From: Actinomadura macra NBRC 14102
Lineage (GTDB): Bacteria; Actinomycetota; Actinomycetes; Streptosporangiales; Streptosporangiaceae
DNA: 64,000 bases
Assembly: GCF_001552215.1 (NCBI RefSeq)
Contig: NZ_BCQT01000001.1
Span: 186,001 to 250,000 of the forward strand
Direction of reading: 5' to 3'
The notes under the pieces are model-generated. The model saw only the letters and a program-made list of their open reading frames with translations, had not been told where the DNA came from and did no database searches. Of the stretch, positions 24,069 to 33,770 are shown piece by piece. Each line of letters opens with the position of its first letter. Position 1 is the first letter of the stretch. The translations under genes and the position numbers were made by a program.

Positions 24069-24518
24069 ATGGGTTCTACCGAAGATCGGTTGGGGATCAT
24101 CGAGACGTGCACGCGGCTGGCCTGGCACGCTGACCAGCGCGAATGGGAGCACCTGAAGACGATCTTCGCGGACGAGGTGCGGCTGGACTACACCAGCCTC
24201 AACGGCGGTGAGCCCGCCGTCCTCAGCGCCGGGCAGATCGTGGACGGCTGGCGGCAGGGGCTCGGCGGGTATGACGCCACCCACCACATGATCACCAACC
24301 ATCTGGTGGACGTGGCCGGCGACACCGCCGTCTGCACGGCGTCCTTCCAGGCCACGCATCGTCTGGAGAACCCGCACGGGTCACCGCTCTGGACGCTCGG
24401 CGGCACCTACCGCTTCGACCTCGTCCGCGACGACGGATGGAAGATCAGCGGGCTGGTGATGACCGCGACGTGGGCGGACGGCAACCAGCACCTCACGACG
24501 CTGGCGGCGGGCCGGTGA
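24069..24518 (+). CDS. SnoaL-like / NTF2-fold protein
   Basis: 149 residues of the NTF2-like fold, used by cyclases, dehydratases and isomerases. Typical parts are ETCTRLAWHADQREWEHL, the helix-turn before FADEVRLDYTS, and GTYRFDLVRDDGWKISGLVM near the end. ATG 24069 follows GGGAGAG. The stop overlaps the GTG of the next hydrolase (GTGA), so they form one unit and probably act in one small pathway. Substrate unknown. Confidence 0.85.
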   Translation: MGSTEDRLGIIETCTRLAWHADQREWEHLKTIFADEVRLDYTSLNGGEPAVLSAGQIVDGWRQGLGGYDATHHMITNHLVDVAGDTAVCTASFQATHRLENPHGSPLWTLGGTYRFDLVRDDGWKISGLVMTATWADGNQHLTTLAAGR

Positions 24519-25375
24519 AGGTCACCTTCGCCAGCGACGCGGCGACCCTGACCGGGAACCTCCTCCACCCCGGCGGGGACGGGCCGGTGCCCGGCATCGT
24601 CGTCGCCGGGACGTGGACGAGCGTCAAGGAGCAGATGGCCGACCGCTACGCCGAGCGGCTCGCCGAGCGGGGGTTCGCCGCCCTCTCGTTCGACTTCGCA
24701 GGTTACGGCGAGTCCGGCGGTGAGCCCCGCGACGTGGAGTCGCCCGAGCGGAAGGTCCGGGACATCCACAATGCGGTGACCTACCTCGCGGGACGTCCCG
24801 ACGTGGACACGGGACGGATCGGCGCCCTCGGGGTGTGCGCCGCCGCGATGTACATGAGCGCGAACGCCACCGAAGACCCGCGTGTCCGGTCGCTGGCCCT
24901 TGTCGCGCCCTGGCTGCACGACGAGGCGATCTGCCGGGAGAACTACGACGTGGACGCGCGGCTCGCCGAGGCCGCGCAGGCCCGCGCGCACTGGGAGCGG
25001 ACCGGCGAGGTCGAGTACGTGCCCGTGGTGAGCGGCACCGATCCGCGTGCGGCCATGCCCTTCGACATCGATTTCTACCTGAACCCGGCTCGCGGCGGCA
25101 TCCCGCAGTGGCCCAACCGGTTCGCGGTCATGGCGTGGAAGGAGTGGCTGGAGTTCGACTCGGTCGCGCTGGCGCCGCGTCTCACCGGCCCGGTCCTGCT
25201 CGTCCACAGCGAGGACGCCGCCATCCCGGACGGTGCCCGCCGGTTCCACGCGGGTCTCGGCGGGCCGAAGGAGTTCGTGTGGACGACAGGCACCCAGTTC
25301 GACTTCTACGACCAGGAACCGGCGGTGACCACCGCCGTGGACGCGGCCGAAGCGCACTTCAAGGACACGCTGTGA
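24515..25375 (+). CDS. Alpha/beta hydrolase with Cys at the nucleophile elbow
   Basis: 286 residues of the alpha/beta-hydrolase fold (dienelactone-hydrolase/YcjY side of the family). Strand 5 reads IGALGVCAAAMYM, so the nucleophile position is Cys rather than Ser. The acid is Asp in HSEDAAIPDG. Where the catalytic His is expected, the sequence reads TGTQFDFYDQ, so the His may be replaced by Gln or lie elsewhere. Oxyanion region: VVAGTWTSVKEQMADRYA. GTG 24515 overlaps the SnoaL-like stop. Activity is uncertain given the odd triad. Confidence 0.82.
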   Translation: MKVTFASDAATLTGNLLHPGGDGPVPGIVVAGTWTSVKEQMADRYAERLAERGFAALSFDFAGYGESGGEPRDVESPERKVRDIHNAVTYLAGRPDVDTGRIGALGVCAAAMYMSANATEDPRVRSLALVAPWLHDEAICRENYDVDARLAEAAQARAHWERTGEVEYVPVVSGTDPRAAMPFDIDFYLNPARGGIPQWPNRFAVMAWKEWLEFDSVALAPRLTGPVLLVHSEDAAIPDGARRFHAGLGGPKEFVWTTGTQFDFYDQEPAVTTAVDAAEAHFKDTL

Positions 25376-25424
25376 ACCGAGTCGCGTTGGCGGTCGGGGT
25401 GGCCACCGTCGCCTGACCGGCGTG

Positions 25425-25457
25425 GACGCGCCGCCCGGCCGGGCCGGGCGGCGCGTC
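25425..25457. terminator. Strong bidirectional terminator
   Basis: Sixteen perfect pairs (25425-25440 with 25442-25457) around a single G, reading GACGCGCCGCCCGGCC on the left. It separates two convergent hydrolase genes. Confidence 0.88.
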
Positions 25458-25486
25458 GACCGCGTCGTCCACACGCGAAGGCTGTC

Positions 25487-26971
25487 CTAGGACTTGGCAG
25501 GCGCCGCCCCGACCGGTGCCGGCGGGATGTCGGCCATGCAGGAGGTGTCACCGACCTTCAGGGCACGGATGAAGCCGGTCTCGATGCCCGCCACACAGCC
25601 GCTCGGCTCCACTTCGGCGACATGGCCGACGTTCGGGACCTCCACGACGGTGGAGCGGCGGAACTGGCGGGCGGCGAGGCGCCCCTCCTCGGTCGGGGTG
25701 TTGGCGTCCAGGTCCCCGGACACGACCAACACCGGGACGTCGGGAAGGGGACCGGTCCGCTGCCCCGTGCCCTCCCGGTCGGGCCAGTTGAGGCAGCTGT
25801 TGCCGCGGTCGGTGATGGCGCTGGTCCACGCCTGCTTGCCGAACGGCCAGAACTCGCGTTCGGGCAGGGCTGCGCGTCCGGCCGCGAACTGCCGGGTCCG
25901 GGTGGCGACCGGCGCGGCACGGTCCCACAGGGTCGGGTAGTCGTTGCACATCACGGTCACCGACTGGGCCGGGTTGAAGGGCTGCTCGTCGGGCGCGGAC
26001 GAACCGCTCATCGGGGCCAGCTCGCGGGCCGCCGCGACCAGCGCGGCGGTGCGGCCGCGCAGGGCGTCCCGGACCATCGACGGGATGGTCCCGATGCCCT
26101 GCGGGGCCCGGGTGGCGGCGTCGTAGACGATCGCCGACAGCGCGGTGCCGTCCAGGGTGCGCCGCTCGCCGTTCTCCAGCTCGTAGGAGATCGGCCGGTC
26201 GCCCAACCGGTCCGACAGGCGGGCGACGTCGCGCAGGACGCGGTCGCCGTCGCAGGCGCCGCTGCGGTCGCACACCAGCGCGAGGGTCCTGCGCGCGGCG
26301 CGGACGTTGGGACGCGCCCACATGTCGAAGTCGATCGGGTAGGCGCTGGACAGCACGATGGACCGCACCCGCTCGGGGTGGCGCTGGGCGTAGACGGTCA
26401 TGAGATAGGTGCCGTACGACTCGCCGAGCAGGTCGAGCTTGCCGATGCCGAGCTTCGCGCGGACGGCGTCGATGTCGTCGGCGGTCTCCGCGGAGGTGTA
26501 GCCGCGCGCGCGGGCGCCGAGGGCCTCGCCGCAGTCGCCGATCGTGCGGACGAGGCCCTCGCGGGTCGCGGGCAGCGCGTCCCCGAACCCGCAGTCGATG
26601 CCGCCGGAGCGGTTCACCCCGCGCGGCTCGACGAGCAGCATGTCGTGGTCTTGCAGGAGGGTGCGGAACTTGTCCGCGTAGAGCGGCGCGAACGCGAACG
26701 CCGAGTCGCCCGGCCCGCCCGGGTTGACGGTGACCGTTCCCTTGGCCGGCCGGGACGTGTCCCGATGGGGGATCACCGCGTAGGCGACCGTCGTCCTTCC
26801 CAGGTCGGGGCGCGACCGCACCAGCGGAACCTGGATCGTTCCGCATTCCGCGCCGGGGACCGCTATGCACTCGGGCGCGGGCTCCCGCGCCGATGCGGCG
26901 CCGACGCCGCTTCCCGCGATGGCCGCGCACACGGCCATCGGCACGCCGATCCACTTCAAGATCTGCCTCAT
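25487..26971 (-). CDS. Secreted tripeptidyl-aminopeptidase-like alpha/beta hydrolase
   Basis: 494 residues with an N-terminal signal (MAVCAAIAGSGVGAASA) and the TAP-like C-terminal domain, as in SlpD/E and mycobacterial CaeA-type hydrolases. The nucleophile is Ser in DLLGESYGTYL. The acid is Asp in VSGDLDANTPTEEG and the base is His in VPNVGHVAE. VNPGGPGDS forms the oxyanion hole. Cys pairs outside suggest disulfides. ATG 26971 gives the best signal peptide; ATG 27007 is an alternative. Likely cuts peptides or esters outside the cell. Confidence 0.88.
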   Translation of the reverse strand: MRQILKWIGVPMAVCAAIAGSGVGAASAREPAPECIAVPGAECGTIQVPLVRSRPDLGRTTVAYAVIPHRDTSRPAKGTVTVNPGGPGDSAFAFAPLYADKFRTLLQDHDMLLVEPRGVNRSGGIDCGFGDALPATREGLVRTIGDCGEALGARARGYTSAETADDIDAVRAKLGIGKLDLLGESYGTYLMTVYAQRHPERVRSIVLSSAYPIDFDMWARPNVRAARRTLALVCDRSGACDGDRVLRDVARLSDRLGDRPISYELENGERRTLDGTALSAIVYDAATRAPQGIGTIPSMVRDALRGRTAALVAAARELAPMSGSSAPDEQPFNPAQSVTVMCNDYPTLWDRAAPVATRTRQFAAGRAALPEREFWPFGKQAWTSAITDRGNSCLNWPDREGTGQRTGPLPDVPVLVVSGDLDANTPTEEGRLAARQFRRSTVVEVPNVGHVAEVEPSGCVAGIETGFIRALKVGDTSCMADIPPAPVGAAPAKS

Positions 26972-27071
26972 CCCCCGACGATGACCGGCGGGGACCCGGA
27001 CGCGCATCGCCCGGCACGGGTAGACCGCGCCCGCTACCGCAGAGGGAGCCCGGTCCGAGTCGCGGCACGAC

Positions 27072-27350
27072 CTAGCGGACGCGTTCCTCCAGATGGACGG
27101 TGATGTCGTCGCCGGCCTCCTTGCCGATCGCCTCGCGCAGCTCGGCCTTCACCGCGAGCTTGTGGTTGCCGTCGCCGAGGGCCATGAAGGAGCCCTCGAA
27201 CGGGTGCCCGTCGATGGTCCCGCGGACCTTGACCAGGCCCCGCGTCCCGAAGAACTCCGCCGACTCGGGCCAGATCACGTACGTCCAGCCGCCCTTGTTG
27301 GGGCTCTTCTGTAGGTTCGCGGTGAATCGCTTGTCCAGTGCCGTGCCCAT
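27072..27350 (-). CDS. DUF1905 small protein (second copy)
   Basis: 92 residues, paralogous to 18098-18385: RFTANLQ at the start, [21 protein letters not shown] in the centre (quoted in part), then [21 protein letters not shown]. Unlike the first copy, it keeps [16 protein letters not shown], the full family signature. It stands alone; promoter elements may lie in the 90 nt between it and the MocR gene. Function unknown. Confidence 0.85.
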   Translation of the reverse strand: MGTALDKRFTANLQKSPNKGGWTYVIWPESAEFFGTRGLVKVRGTIDGHPFEGSFMALGDGNHKLAVKAELREAIGKEAGDDITVHLEERVR

Positions 27351-27440
27351 GCCGACCTCCTTGTAGCGTTGTCTCTCGCGGGTATTGACCGTCCCTCGCA
27401 GAGAAACTCATCGGACCGACCGGTGCGTCCCGCCATAGGT

Positions 27441-28913
27441 CTAGAGGATGAGGGTGGGGTAGGACGCCGATCGCTGGAGTTCCGCCCAAGCCCTCCCGAG
27501 CCGGTCGACCAGCTCGGTGAGGGTTTCGGTGGGAAAGGTGAACGGAAGCCGGATGAAGTTGTCGTGCCGCCCGTCGGAGTCCATGGCGGCGCCGGGGACG
27601 ATCTCGACTCCATGCCGCAGGGCGACGTGCGCGAACGCGCGGGCGTCGATCCGCGGGAGCTCGATCCACAGTGCCGCACCGCCCTGCGGCTCCGTCCAGC
27701 GCCAGGTGGGGAAGCGCGCCCGCAGCAGGCCGGCCAGGTGGTCGAGGCGTTGCCGTCCGGCGGCGGATCGGCTGGCTTCGAGCTCGTGGAGCCGGGGCAG
27801 GAAGCGCGCGGCGAGCGCCTGGTCGAGGACGGGACTGCCGAGGTCGGCGAGCGCCTTGTGCCGGGCGAGCCGCTCGGTGGTGTCGGCGGACGCGCGGATC
27901 CAACCGATGCGCAGGCCGCCCCAGACCGCCTTGGCGAGCGACCCCACGGTGAGGATCTCGGCGCCGGGCCCGCCATAGGCCGCGATCGGCGGCGGCGCCT
28001 CACCAGCGAGGCCCGTGTAGGCGTTGTCCTCCAGGACGGGGACACCGTACCGCTCGGCGAGCCGGGCGATGCGCCCGCGCCGGGCAGCCGACATCAGCGT
28101 CCCGGTCGGGTTGTGGTAGGTCGGCATGACGAACAGCAGCGCCGGCCGGTAGTCGGCGAACGCGCGCTCGATCTCGTCCGCGCGGGCGCCCTCCTCGTCC
28201 AGCCGGACGCCGCGCAGCCGCGCCCCCGCCGCGCGGAACACATCGAAGCAGCCCGGCCAGCCCGGTGATTCCACGACCACGCCGGAGCGCCGGCGCAGCC
28301 GCATCTGCGCGACGAGGCCGATGGCCTGCGAGGCGCCCGCCGTCACCAGGACCTGCTCGGACGAGGTGTCCAGGCCGAGCCCGGTGAGGTGCGTCGCGAT
28401 GGCGTCCCGCAGGGCCGGAAGGCCACGCGGGTGGTATCCGGCGTCGGCGGTGAGATGCGGCAGATCCTCCCGGACGAGGTCCAGCAGCGCCTGGCGCAGG
28501 TCGGGCACCGGTCCCTCGATCGCGTGCGCCAGCGAGATCACCTCGCCGGGGCCGTCCACGAACCGCTGGAAGATCGACGTCGCCCGGCCGCCGGGAACGC
28601 GCCCGTCGGCACCGGCCGGCAGGGCGGGCGGGCCCTCCGCGACACGGGTGCCGGAGCCGCGCCGGCTCTCCACCAGCCCCCGGGCCCGCAGCTCGTCGTA
28701 GGCGGCGGTGACGGTGGCGCGGCTGACCACGAGCGTCCGCGCCAGGTCACGCTCGGACGGCAGCCGCTCGCCGGGGACGAGGTCGCCGGCCGTGACGGCG
28801 CGGGCCACGGCGGCGACGAGCCGCCCGTAGAGCGGGCCCGAGGCCGTGCTCCAGTCGCCGAGGATCTCGACCAGTTCGTCCGCGCTGCGATAACGGTCCA
28901 ACTCCCGCTCCAT
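27441..28913 (-). CDS. MocR-type regulator (GntR helix-turn-helix fused to aminotransferase fold)
   Basis: 490 residues. A GntR winged helix is at about 25-95 (LPSERDLARTLVVSRATVTAAYDELRARG in the middle). A fold-type I aminotransferase domain follows with the PLP-binding Lys in SLAKAVWGGLR, the Asp/Tyr of VLEDNAYTG and the Arg of NFIRLPF. In MocR proteins the second domain binds PLP or an amino compound as effector. It resembles the YczR group. Two 12-bp direct repeats directly before its ATG are a likely autoregulatory site. Its target is not obvious from neighbours. Confidence 0.9.
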   Translation of the reverse strand: MERELDRYRSADELVEILGDWSTASGPLYGRLVAAVARAVTAGDLVPGERLPSERDLARTLVVSRATVTAAYDELRARGLVESRRGSGTRVAEGPPALPAGADGRVPGGRATSIFQRFVDGPGEVISLAHAIEGPVPDLRQALLDLVREDLPHLTADAGYHPRGLPALRDAIATHLTGLGLDTSSEQVLVTAGASQAIGLVAQMRLRRRSGVVVESPGWPGCFDVFRAAGARLRGVRLDEEGARADEIERAFADYRPALLFVMPTYHNPTGTLMSAARRGRIARLAERYGVPVLEDNAYTGLAGEAPPPIAAYGGPGAEILTVGSLAKAVWGGLRIGWIRASADTTERLARHKALADLGSPVLDQALAARFLPRLHELEASRSAAGRQRLDHLAGLLRARFPTWRWTEPQGGAALWIELPRIDARAFAHVALRHGVEIVPGAAMDSDGRHDNFIRLPFTFPTETLTELVDRLGRAWAELQRSASYPTLIL

Positions 28914-28945
28914 TGCCTCGGATGGACGGTAACTGCCTCGGATGG
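28914..28945 (-). promoter_or_regulatory. Direct-repeat operator of the MocR gene
   Basis: TGCCTCGGATGG occurs at 28914-28925 and 28934-28945, exactly 20 bp apart (two helical turns). On the coding strand the last repeat ends at the ATG and its GAGG is the ribosome site. MocR regulators are known to bind direct repeats in their own control regions, so this fits autorepression. Confidence 0.68.
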
Positions 28946-29178
28946 CTGCAACGCTAGCGCCGGAGCACGATCAGCAGGGATCAGCGACCACAGGGAGCGA
29001 CTTGCGAGATCAACATTCGTCGTCCCTGGGTAGGACACCTGAGACCGCCACCCCCGTCCGGGGGTGGCGCACACCACAGTCCACGACAACGATCGCCCTA
29101 GAAGCGCCAAGAAACCATCAGCACCCATACCAGCCACCACCCAAGCCACCACCCAAGCCACCAACGACCAGAACAGCT

Positions 29179-29486
29179 GCGATCGCGTGCGAAGCCAGGT
29201 ACGAGCGAAGCGAGAACCTGATCGCGAAGCGAGCCCTCCAGGGCGAGTCGAAAGCGATGCAGCGATCGCCGCAGTGCCCGCCGAAGGAAGGGCCGCCAAG
29301 GCCCGACCGCCAAGGGAACTGCAATAAACACAGCGATCGCGTGCGAAGCCAGGTACGAGCGAAGCGAGAACCTGATCGCGAAGCGAGCCCTCCAGGGCGA
29401 GTCGAAAGCGATGCAGCGATCGCCGCAGTGCCCGCCGAAGGAAGGGCCGCCAAGGCCCGACCGCCAAGGGAACTGCAATAAACACA
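29179..29486. repeat. Exact 154-bp tandem duplication upstream of an acyl-CoA synthetase gene
   Basis: Bases 29179-29332 are repeated without a single change at 29333-29486. Each unit contains two GCGATCGC palindromes, two GCGAAGCGAG words, a GGGCCGCCAAGGCCC-type small hairpin and ends AACTGCAATAAACACA. The second copy ends 21 nt before the ATG at 29508. No open frame in it looks coding. The stretch 28946-29178 before it holds only a CCACCCAAG-type low-complexity run (29130-29165) and nothing else recognised. Perfect identity implies a recent event or an assembly doubling. Confidence 0.93.
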
Positions 29487-29507
29487 GCACCGAAAGGACT
29501 ACCCCTC

Positions 29508-31190
29508 ATGCCGGCAGTCGAGTTCCGCGCGGCGCGCGACTTCCTGCTCGCCCATCGCGAGGACTACGCGACCGCGTACGAGAAGTTCCGCTGGCCGGTG
29601 CTGACCGGCTTCAACTGGGCGCTGGACTGGTTCGACAAGAACGCCGAGGGCAACGACGCCCCGGCGCTGTGGATCGTCGAGGAGGACGGCTCGGAGGCCA
29701 AGTACTCCTTCGCGGAGTTGTCGCGGCGGTCGAACCAGGTCGCGAACCGGCTGCGGGCGGCGGGCGTGCGGCGCGGTGACCGGATCATCCTGATGCTCGG
29801 CAACCAGGTCGAGTTGTGGGAGACGGTCCTCGCGGCGATGAAGCTCGGCGCGGTGCTCATCCCGTGCACGCCACTGCTCGGCCCCGCGGACCTCCAGGAC
29901 CGGCTGACGAGGGGACGGGCCCGCCATGTGGTGGCGGGCTCGGCCGACACCGGGAAGTTCGCGGGGCTGGACGGCGAGTACACGCGGATCGCGGTCGGCG
30001 CGCCCGTGGAGGGCTGGCTGCGGTACGAGGACGCCTATGAGGAGCCGGAGAAGTTCTCCCCGTACGGGCTGACGATGTCGCGGGACACGCTGCTGCTCTA
30101 CTTCACGTCGGGCACGACCGCGAAGCCGAAGCTGGTCGAGCACACGCATGCCTCGTATCCCGCCGGACACCTGTCGACGATGTACTGGATCGGGCTGCGG
30201 CCCGGGGACGTCCATCTGAACATCTCCTCGCCCGGGTGGGCTAAGCACGCGTGGAGCAACGTCTTCGCGCCGTGGAACGCCGAGGCGTGCGTGTTCATCT
30301 TCAACTACACGCGCTTCGACGCCGACCGGCTGCTCGACACTCTCGACCGGTGCGGGGTGACGAGCTTCTGCGCGCCGCCGACCGTGTGGCGGATGCTGAT
30401 CCAGGCCGATCTCGGACGGTTGTCCACGCCGCCGCGGGAGGTGGTCGCGGCGGGCGAGCCGCTCAACCCCGAGGTGATCGAGCGGGTGCGGGAGGCGTGG
30501 GGCCGGACGATCCGGGACGGGTTCGGGCAGACCGAGACGACCGTCCAGATCGCGAACTCGCCGGGTCAGCCCGTCAAGCCCGGCTCGATGGGGCGGCCCG
30601 CGCCCGGCTACCGCGTCGCGCTGATCGACCCGGTGACCGGGGAGGCAGGCGACGAGGGCGAGATCTGCCTCGACCTGGAGGACCGGCCGCTCGCGCTGAT
30701 GGCGGGCTACCACGGCGACGAGGCGCGCACCGAGGAGGCGATGGCGGGGGACTTCTACCACACCGGCGATATCGGCTCCCGGGACGCCGACGGCTACATC
30801 ACCTATGTGGGACGCGCTGACGACGTGTTCAAGGCGTCCGACTACAAGATCTCGCCGTTCGAGCTGGAGAGCGTGCTGATCGAGCACGACGCGGTGGCGG
30901 AGGCGGCGGTGGTGCCGTCCCCCGATCCGGTGCGGCTGGCCGTGCCGAAGGCGTACGTGACGCTCGCGGCGGGCTGGGAGCCGGACGCCGAGACCGCCCG
31001 GTCGATCTTCGAGCACAGCCGGGCGCAGCTGTCGGCGTACAAGCGGGTGAAGCGGCTGGAGTTCGGCGCGTTGCCCAAGACCATCTCCGGGAAGATCCGC
31101 CGGGTGGAGTTGCGCACCAGCGAGATCGGCAAGCATCCGGGGGCGGACGACCGTCCGGAGGGTGAGTTCCGCGAGGAGGACCTGCGGTGA
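29508..31190 (+). CDS. Acyl-CoA synthetase (acetyl/medium-chain type, AMP-forming)
   Basis: 560 residues of the ANL superfamily: acid + ATP + CoA gives acyl-CoA + AMP + PPi. Core motifs are [19 protein letters not shown] (P-loop), GFGQTETT (A5), [20 protein letters not shown] (A7/A8) and the C-terminal catalytic Lys in [11 protein letters not shown]. The overall pattern, with long N-terminal part and [16 protein letters not shown], resembles the medium-chain acyl/benzoate-CoA ligase side of the Acs family. CGAAAGGACT lies upstream of ATG 29508. Overlaps the next ligase by 4 nt (GTGA). Confidence 0.9.
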   Translation: MPAVEFRAARDFLLAHREDYATAYEKFRWPVLTGFNWALDWFDKNAEGNDAPALWIVEEDGSEAKYSFAELSRRSNQVANRLRAAGVRRGDRIILMLGNQVELWETVLAAMKLGAVLIPCTPLLGPADLQDRLTRGRARHVVAGSADTGKFAGLDGEYTRIAVGAPVEGWLRYEDAYEEPEKFSPYGLTMSRDTLLLYFTSGTTAKPKLVEHTHASYPAGHLSTMYWIGLRPGDVHLNISSPGWAKHAWSNVFAPWNAEACVFIFNYTRFDADRLLDTLDRCGVTSFCAPPTVWRMLIQADLGRLSTPPREVVAAGEPLNPEVIERVREAWGRTIRDGFGQTETTVQIANSPGQPVKPGSMGRPAPGYRVALIDPVTGEAGDEGEICLDLEDRPLALMAGYHGDEARTEEAMAGDFYHTGDIGSRDADGYITYVGRADDVFKASDYKISPFELESVLIEHDAVAEAAVVPSPDPVRLAVPKAYVTLAAGWEPDAETARSIFEHSRAQLSAYKRVKRLEFGALPKTISGKIRRVELRTSEIGKHPGADDRPEGEFREEDLR

Positions 31191-32842
31191 GGCCCGCGTA
31201 CGCCTCGGGCACCTCGGCGGTCCCGCTGCTCGGTGACACGATCGGAGCGAACCTCGACCGGACGGTCGCGTCCTTCGCCGACCGCGACGCCCTCGTGGAC
31301 CGGACGACGGGGCGGCGCTGGAGCTATGACCAGTTCGCCGCCGACGTGGACGCGGTCGCGCTCGGGCTGCACGGTCTCGGCGTCGGCAAGGGCGACCGGG
31401 TCGGGATCTGGGCGCCGAACTGCGCGGAGTGGATGCTCGTCCAGTACGCGACGGCGAGGCTCGGCGCGATCCTGGTCAACATCAACCCGGCGTACCGCGT
31501 CCACGAGCTGAGGTTCGTGCTGAACCAGGCGGGCGTCCGGACGCTCGTCGCCGCGCCCGCGTTCAAGACGTCCGACTACCGGGCGATGATCGAGGAGGTC
31601 AGGCCGGACTGCGGCGCACTGTCGGACGTCCTGCTCCTCGGGTCGCAGGAGTGGGACGCGCTGCTGGCGGCGGGCCGCGCGGGTGACCGGGCCGTGCTCG
31701 CCTCGATCGGCGAAGGGCTGAGCCCTGACGACCCGATCAACATCCAGTACACGTCCGGGACGACGGGCTTCCCCAAGGGCGCCACGCTCTCGCACCACAA
31801 CATCCTGAACAACGGCTTCTTCGTCGGCGAGCTGTGCGGGTACGACGAGGAGGACCGGGTGTGTGTTCCGGTGCCCTTCTATCACTGTTTCGGGATGGTG
31901 ATGGGAAATCTCGCGGCGACCAGCCACGGCGCCTGCGTGGTGATCCCCGCGCCCGCGTTCGACCCGAAGGCGACCCTGGAGGCGGTCGCGGCGGAGCGGT
32001 GCACGTCGCTGTACGGGGTGCCGACGATGTTTATCGAGATGCTGGGGCTCACCGCGGTGCTGGGCGAGCCGTCCGGGGACGGGCTCGACCTGTCCGCCCT
32101 GCGCACCGGGATCATGGCGGGGTCGCCGTGCCCGGTGGAGGTGATGAAGCAGGTCATCGAACGGCTCGGGATGGCCGAGGTCGCGATCTGTTACGGGATG
32201 ACCGAGACGTCGCCGGTGTCCACCCAGACCCGGGCGGGCGACTCGCTCGACCGGCGGGTCGCCACGGTCGGGACCGTGCACCCGCATCTGGAGGTCAAGA
32301 TCATCGACCCCGGCACCGGCGTCACGGTGCCGCGCGGCACGCCCGGCGAGTTCTGTACCCGCGGCTACTCGGTGATGCTCGGCTACTGGGACGAGCCGGA
32401 CAGGACGGCCGAGGTCATCGACGCCGCGCGGTGGATGCACACCGGGGACCTCGCCGTGATGGACGGGGACGGCTACGTCACCATCACCGGCCGCATCAAG
32501 GACATGGTGATCCGGGGCGGTGAGAACGTCTATCCGCGCGAGGTCGAGGAGTTCCTCTACACCCATCCCGACATCGTGGACGCGCAGGTCATCGGCGTCC
32601 CGGACGAGAAGTACGGGGAGGAGCTGATGGCGTGGGTGCGGTTGCGCGACGGTGCCCCCGAGCTGACCGCGGAGTCGCTGCGGGAGTTCTGCCGGGGCAG
32701 GCTGGCCCACTTCAAGATCCCCCGCTACGTCCATCGGGTGGAGGAGTTCCCCATGACGGTCACCGGCAAGATCCGCAAGGTGCAGATGCGCGCCGAGGCG
32801 GTCGACATCCTCGGTCTGGAGCCCCGGGCCACCAAGCCCTGA
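31187..32842 (+). CDS. Fatty-acyl-CoA synthetase (FadD-type AMP-binding)
   Basis: 551 residues, a second ANL ligase of the long/medium-chain FadD type. Motifs: [50 protein letters not shown], and Lys in [12 protein letters not shown]. The start GTG 31187 overlaps the previous gene's stop, so the two ligases are co-translated. Having two non-redundant acyl ligases in one operon suggests either two substrates or the two ends of one branched or dicarboxylic acid. Confidence 0.92.
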   Translation: MRPAYASGTSAVPLLGDTIGANLDRTVASFADRDALVDRTTGRRWSYDQFAADVDAVALGLHGLGVGKGDRVGIWAPNCAEWMLVQYATARLGAILVNINPAYRVHELRFVLNQAGVRTLVAAPAFKTSDYRAMIEEVRPDCGALSDVLLLGSQEWDALLAAGRAGDRAVLASIGEGLSPDDPINIQYTSGTTGFPKGATLSHHNILNNGFFVGELCGYDEEDRVCVPVPFYHCFGMVMGNLAATSHGACVVIPAPAFDPKATLEAVAAERCTSLYGVPTMFIEMLGLTAVLGEPSGDGLDLSALRTGIMAGSPCPVEVMKQVIERLGMAEVAICYGMTETSPVSTQTRAGDSLDRRVATVGTVHPHLEVKIIDPGTGVTVPRGTPGEFCTRGYSVMLGYWDEPDRTAEVIDAARWMHTGDLAVMDGDGYVTITGRIKDMVIRGGENVYPREVEEFLYTHPDIVDAQVIGVPDEKYGEELMAWVRLRDGAPELTAESLREFCRGRLAHFKIPRYVHRVEEFPMTVTGKIRKVQMRAEAVDILGLEPRATKP

Positions 32843-32855
32843 CTTTTCCGCCCCG

Positions 32856-33770
32856 GTGACCTTCCGTAAGCGGATTGTTCGGGGGATGCTGCACTACATG
32901 AACACGGCGTTGCCGGGAGGTGTCCCCAGAGCGCGGGGGGACGAGGCCGCGGTGAGGTCGGCGGTCCTGTCGCTGCACCGCACGACCGGGCTGCCCATGG
33001 TGTTCGGCGGTGCGCTGAGCGGGCGGGACAGCCTGCGGATCACCGAGCTGGTGGGCAACACCACCGACGCCCTGGACGGGCTGGTGGTGCGGCAGGGCAA
33101 CGGGCTCGGCGGCAAGGCGATGGCGCTGGGCCGCCCGGCGTGGGTGAGCAACTATCCGTGCGCCGCGTCCATCAGCCACGACTATGACGGGCCGGTCGCG
33201 CGGGAGGGGCTGCTGTCGATCGTCGCGGTCCCGGTGGTGGTGCGGCGTACGGTCCGCGGCGTCCTGTACGGGGCGCTGCGCGAGCCGCTGTCGCTCGCCG
33301 ACCGGGTGGTGGGCGCGGCGATGCAGGCGGCCCGCGACCTGGAGCAGGACCTCGCCGTGCGGGACCGGGCGGACGAGGCGCTCACCCGGGCCCGCTGCGA
33401 CCCGGCGGGGCTCGCGGGGTCGTCGGCGGCCAGGTGGGAGGAGGTCAGGGCCGTCCACGCCGAGCTGCGCGCGCTCGCCGAGCAGGTCCCGGACGCGCCG
33501 ACCCGCGACCGGTTGCGCGAGGCGACGCTGCGGCTCGCCGCCGCCGGCCTGGACGGGCCGGACGGGCCCGCGCGGCCCGTCCTGTCGCCGCGCGAGCTGG
33601 ACGTCCTGTCGTATGTGGCGATCGGCTGCACGAACGCCGAGGCCGCCCGGCGCCTCGGGCTGCTGCCCGAGACCGTGAAGAGCTACCTGCGTTCGGCGAT
33701 GCGCAAGCTCGACAGTCATACCCGGCTGGAGGCGGTGACCGCGGCCCGCCGCGCCGGGCTGCTGCCCTGA
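32856..33770 (+). CDS. GAF-LuxR regulator of the ligase operon
   Basis: 304 residues. A GAF-like sensor domain covers about 25-165 (TGLPMVFGGALSGRDSLRITEL ... GLLSIVAVPVVVRRTVRGVLYG in separate strands). A helix follows, then a C-terminal LuxR helix-turn-helix at about 238-300 (LSPRELDVLSYVAIGCTNAE, then AMRKLDSHTR). It lies 13 nt after the second ligase and likely senses an acyl compound to control the operon. GTG 32856 is taken as start; ATG 32886 is possible. Its last 55 bases overlap the convergent MFS gene. Confidence 0.87.
   Translation: MTFRKRIVRGMLHYMNTALPGGVPRARGDEAAVRSAVLSLHRTTGLPMVFGGALSGRDSLRITELVGNTTDALDGLVVRQGNGLGGKAMALGRPAWVSNYPCAASISHDYDGPVAREGLLSIVAVPVVVRRTVRGVLYGALREPLSLADRVVGAAMQAARDLEQDLAVRDRADEALTRARCDPAGLAGSSAARWEEVRAVHAELRALAEQVPDAPTRDRLREATLRLAAAGLDGPDGPARPVLSPRELDVLSYVAIGCTNAEAARRLGLLPETVKSYLRSAMRKLDSHTRLEAVTAARRAGLLP

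Noticed and set aside
28942..29481. Long plus-strand frame through the 154-bp repeats
   Set aside because: Pro/Arg/Gln low-complexity product with no ribosome site; the frame is open only because of the GC bias and the repeat itself.
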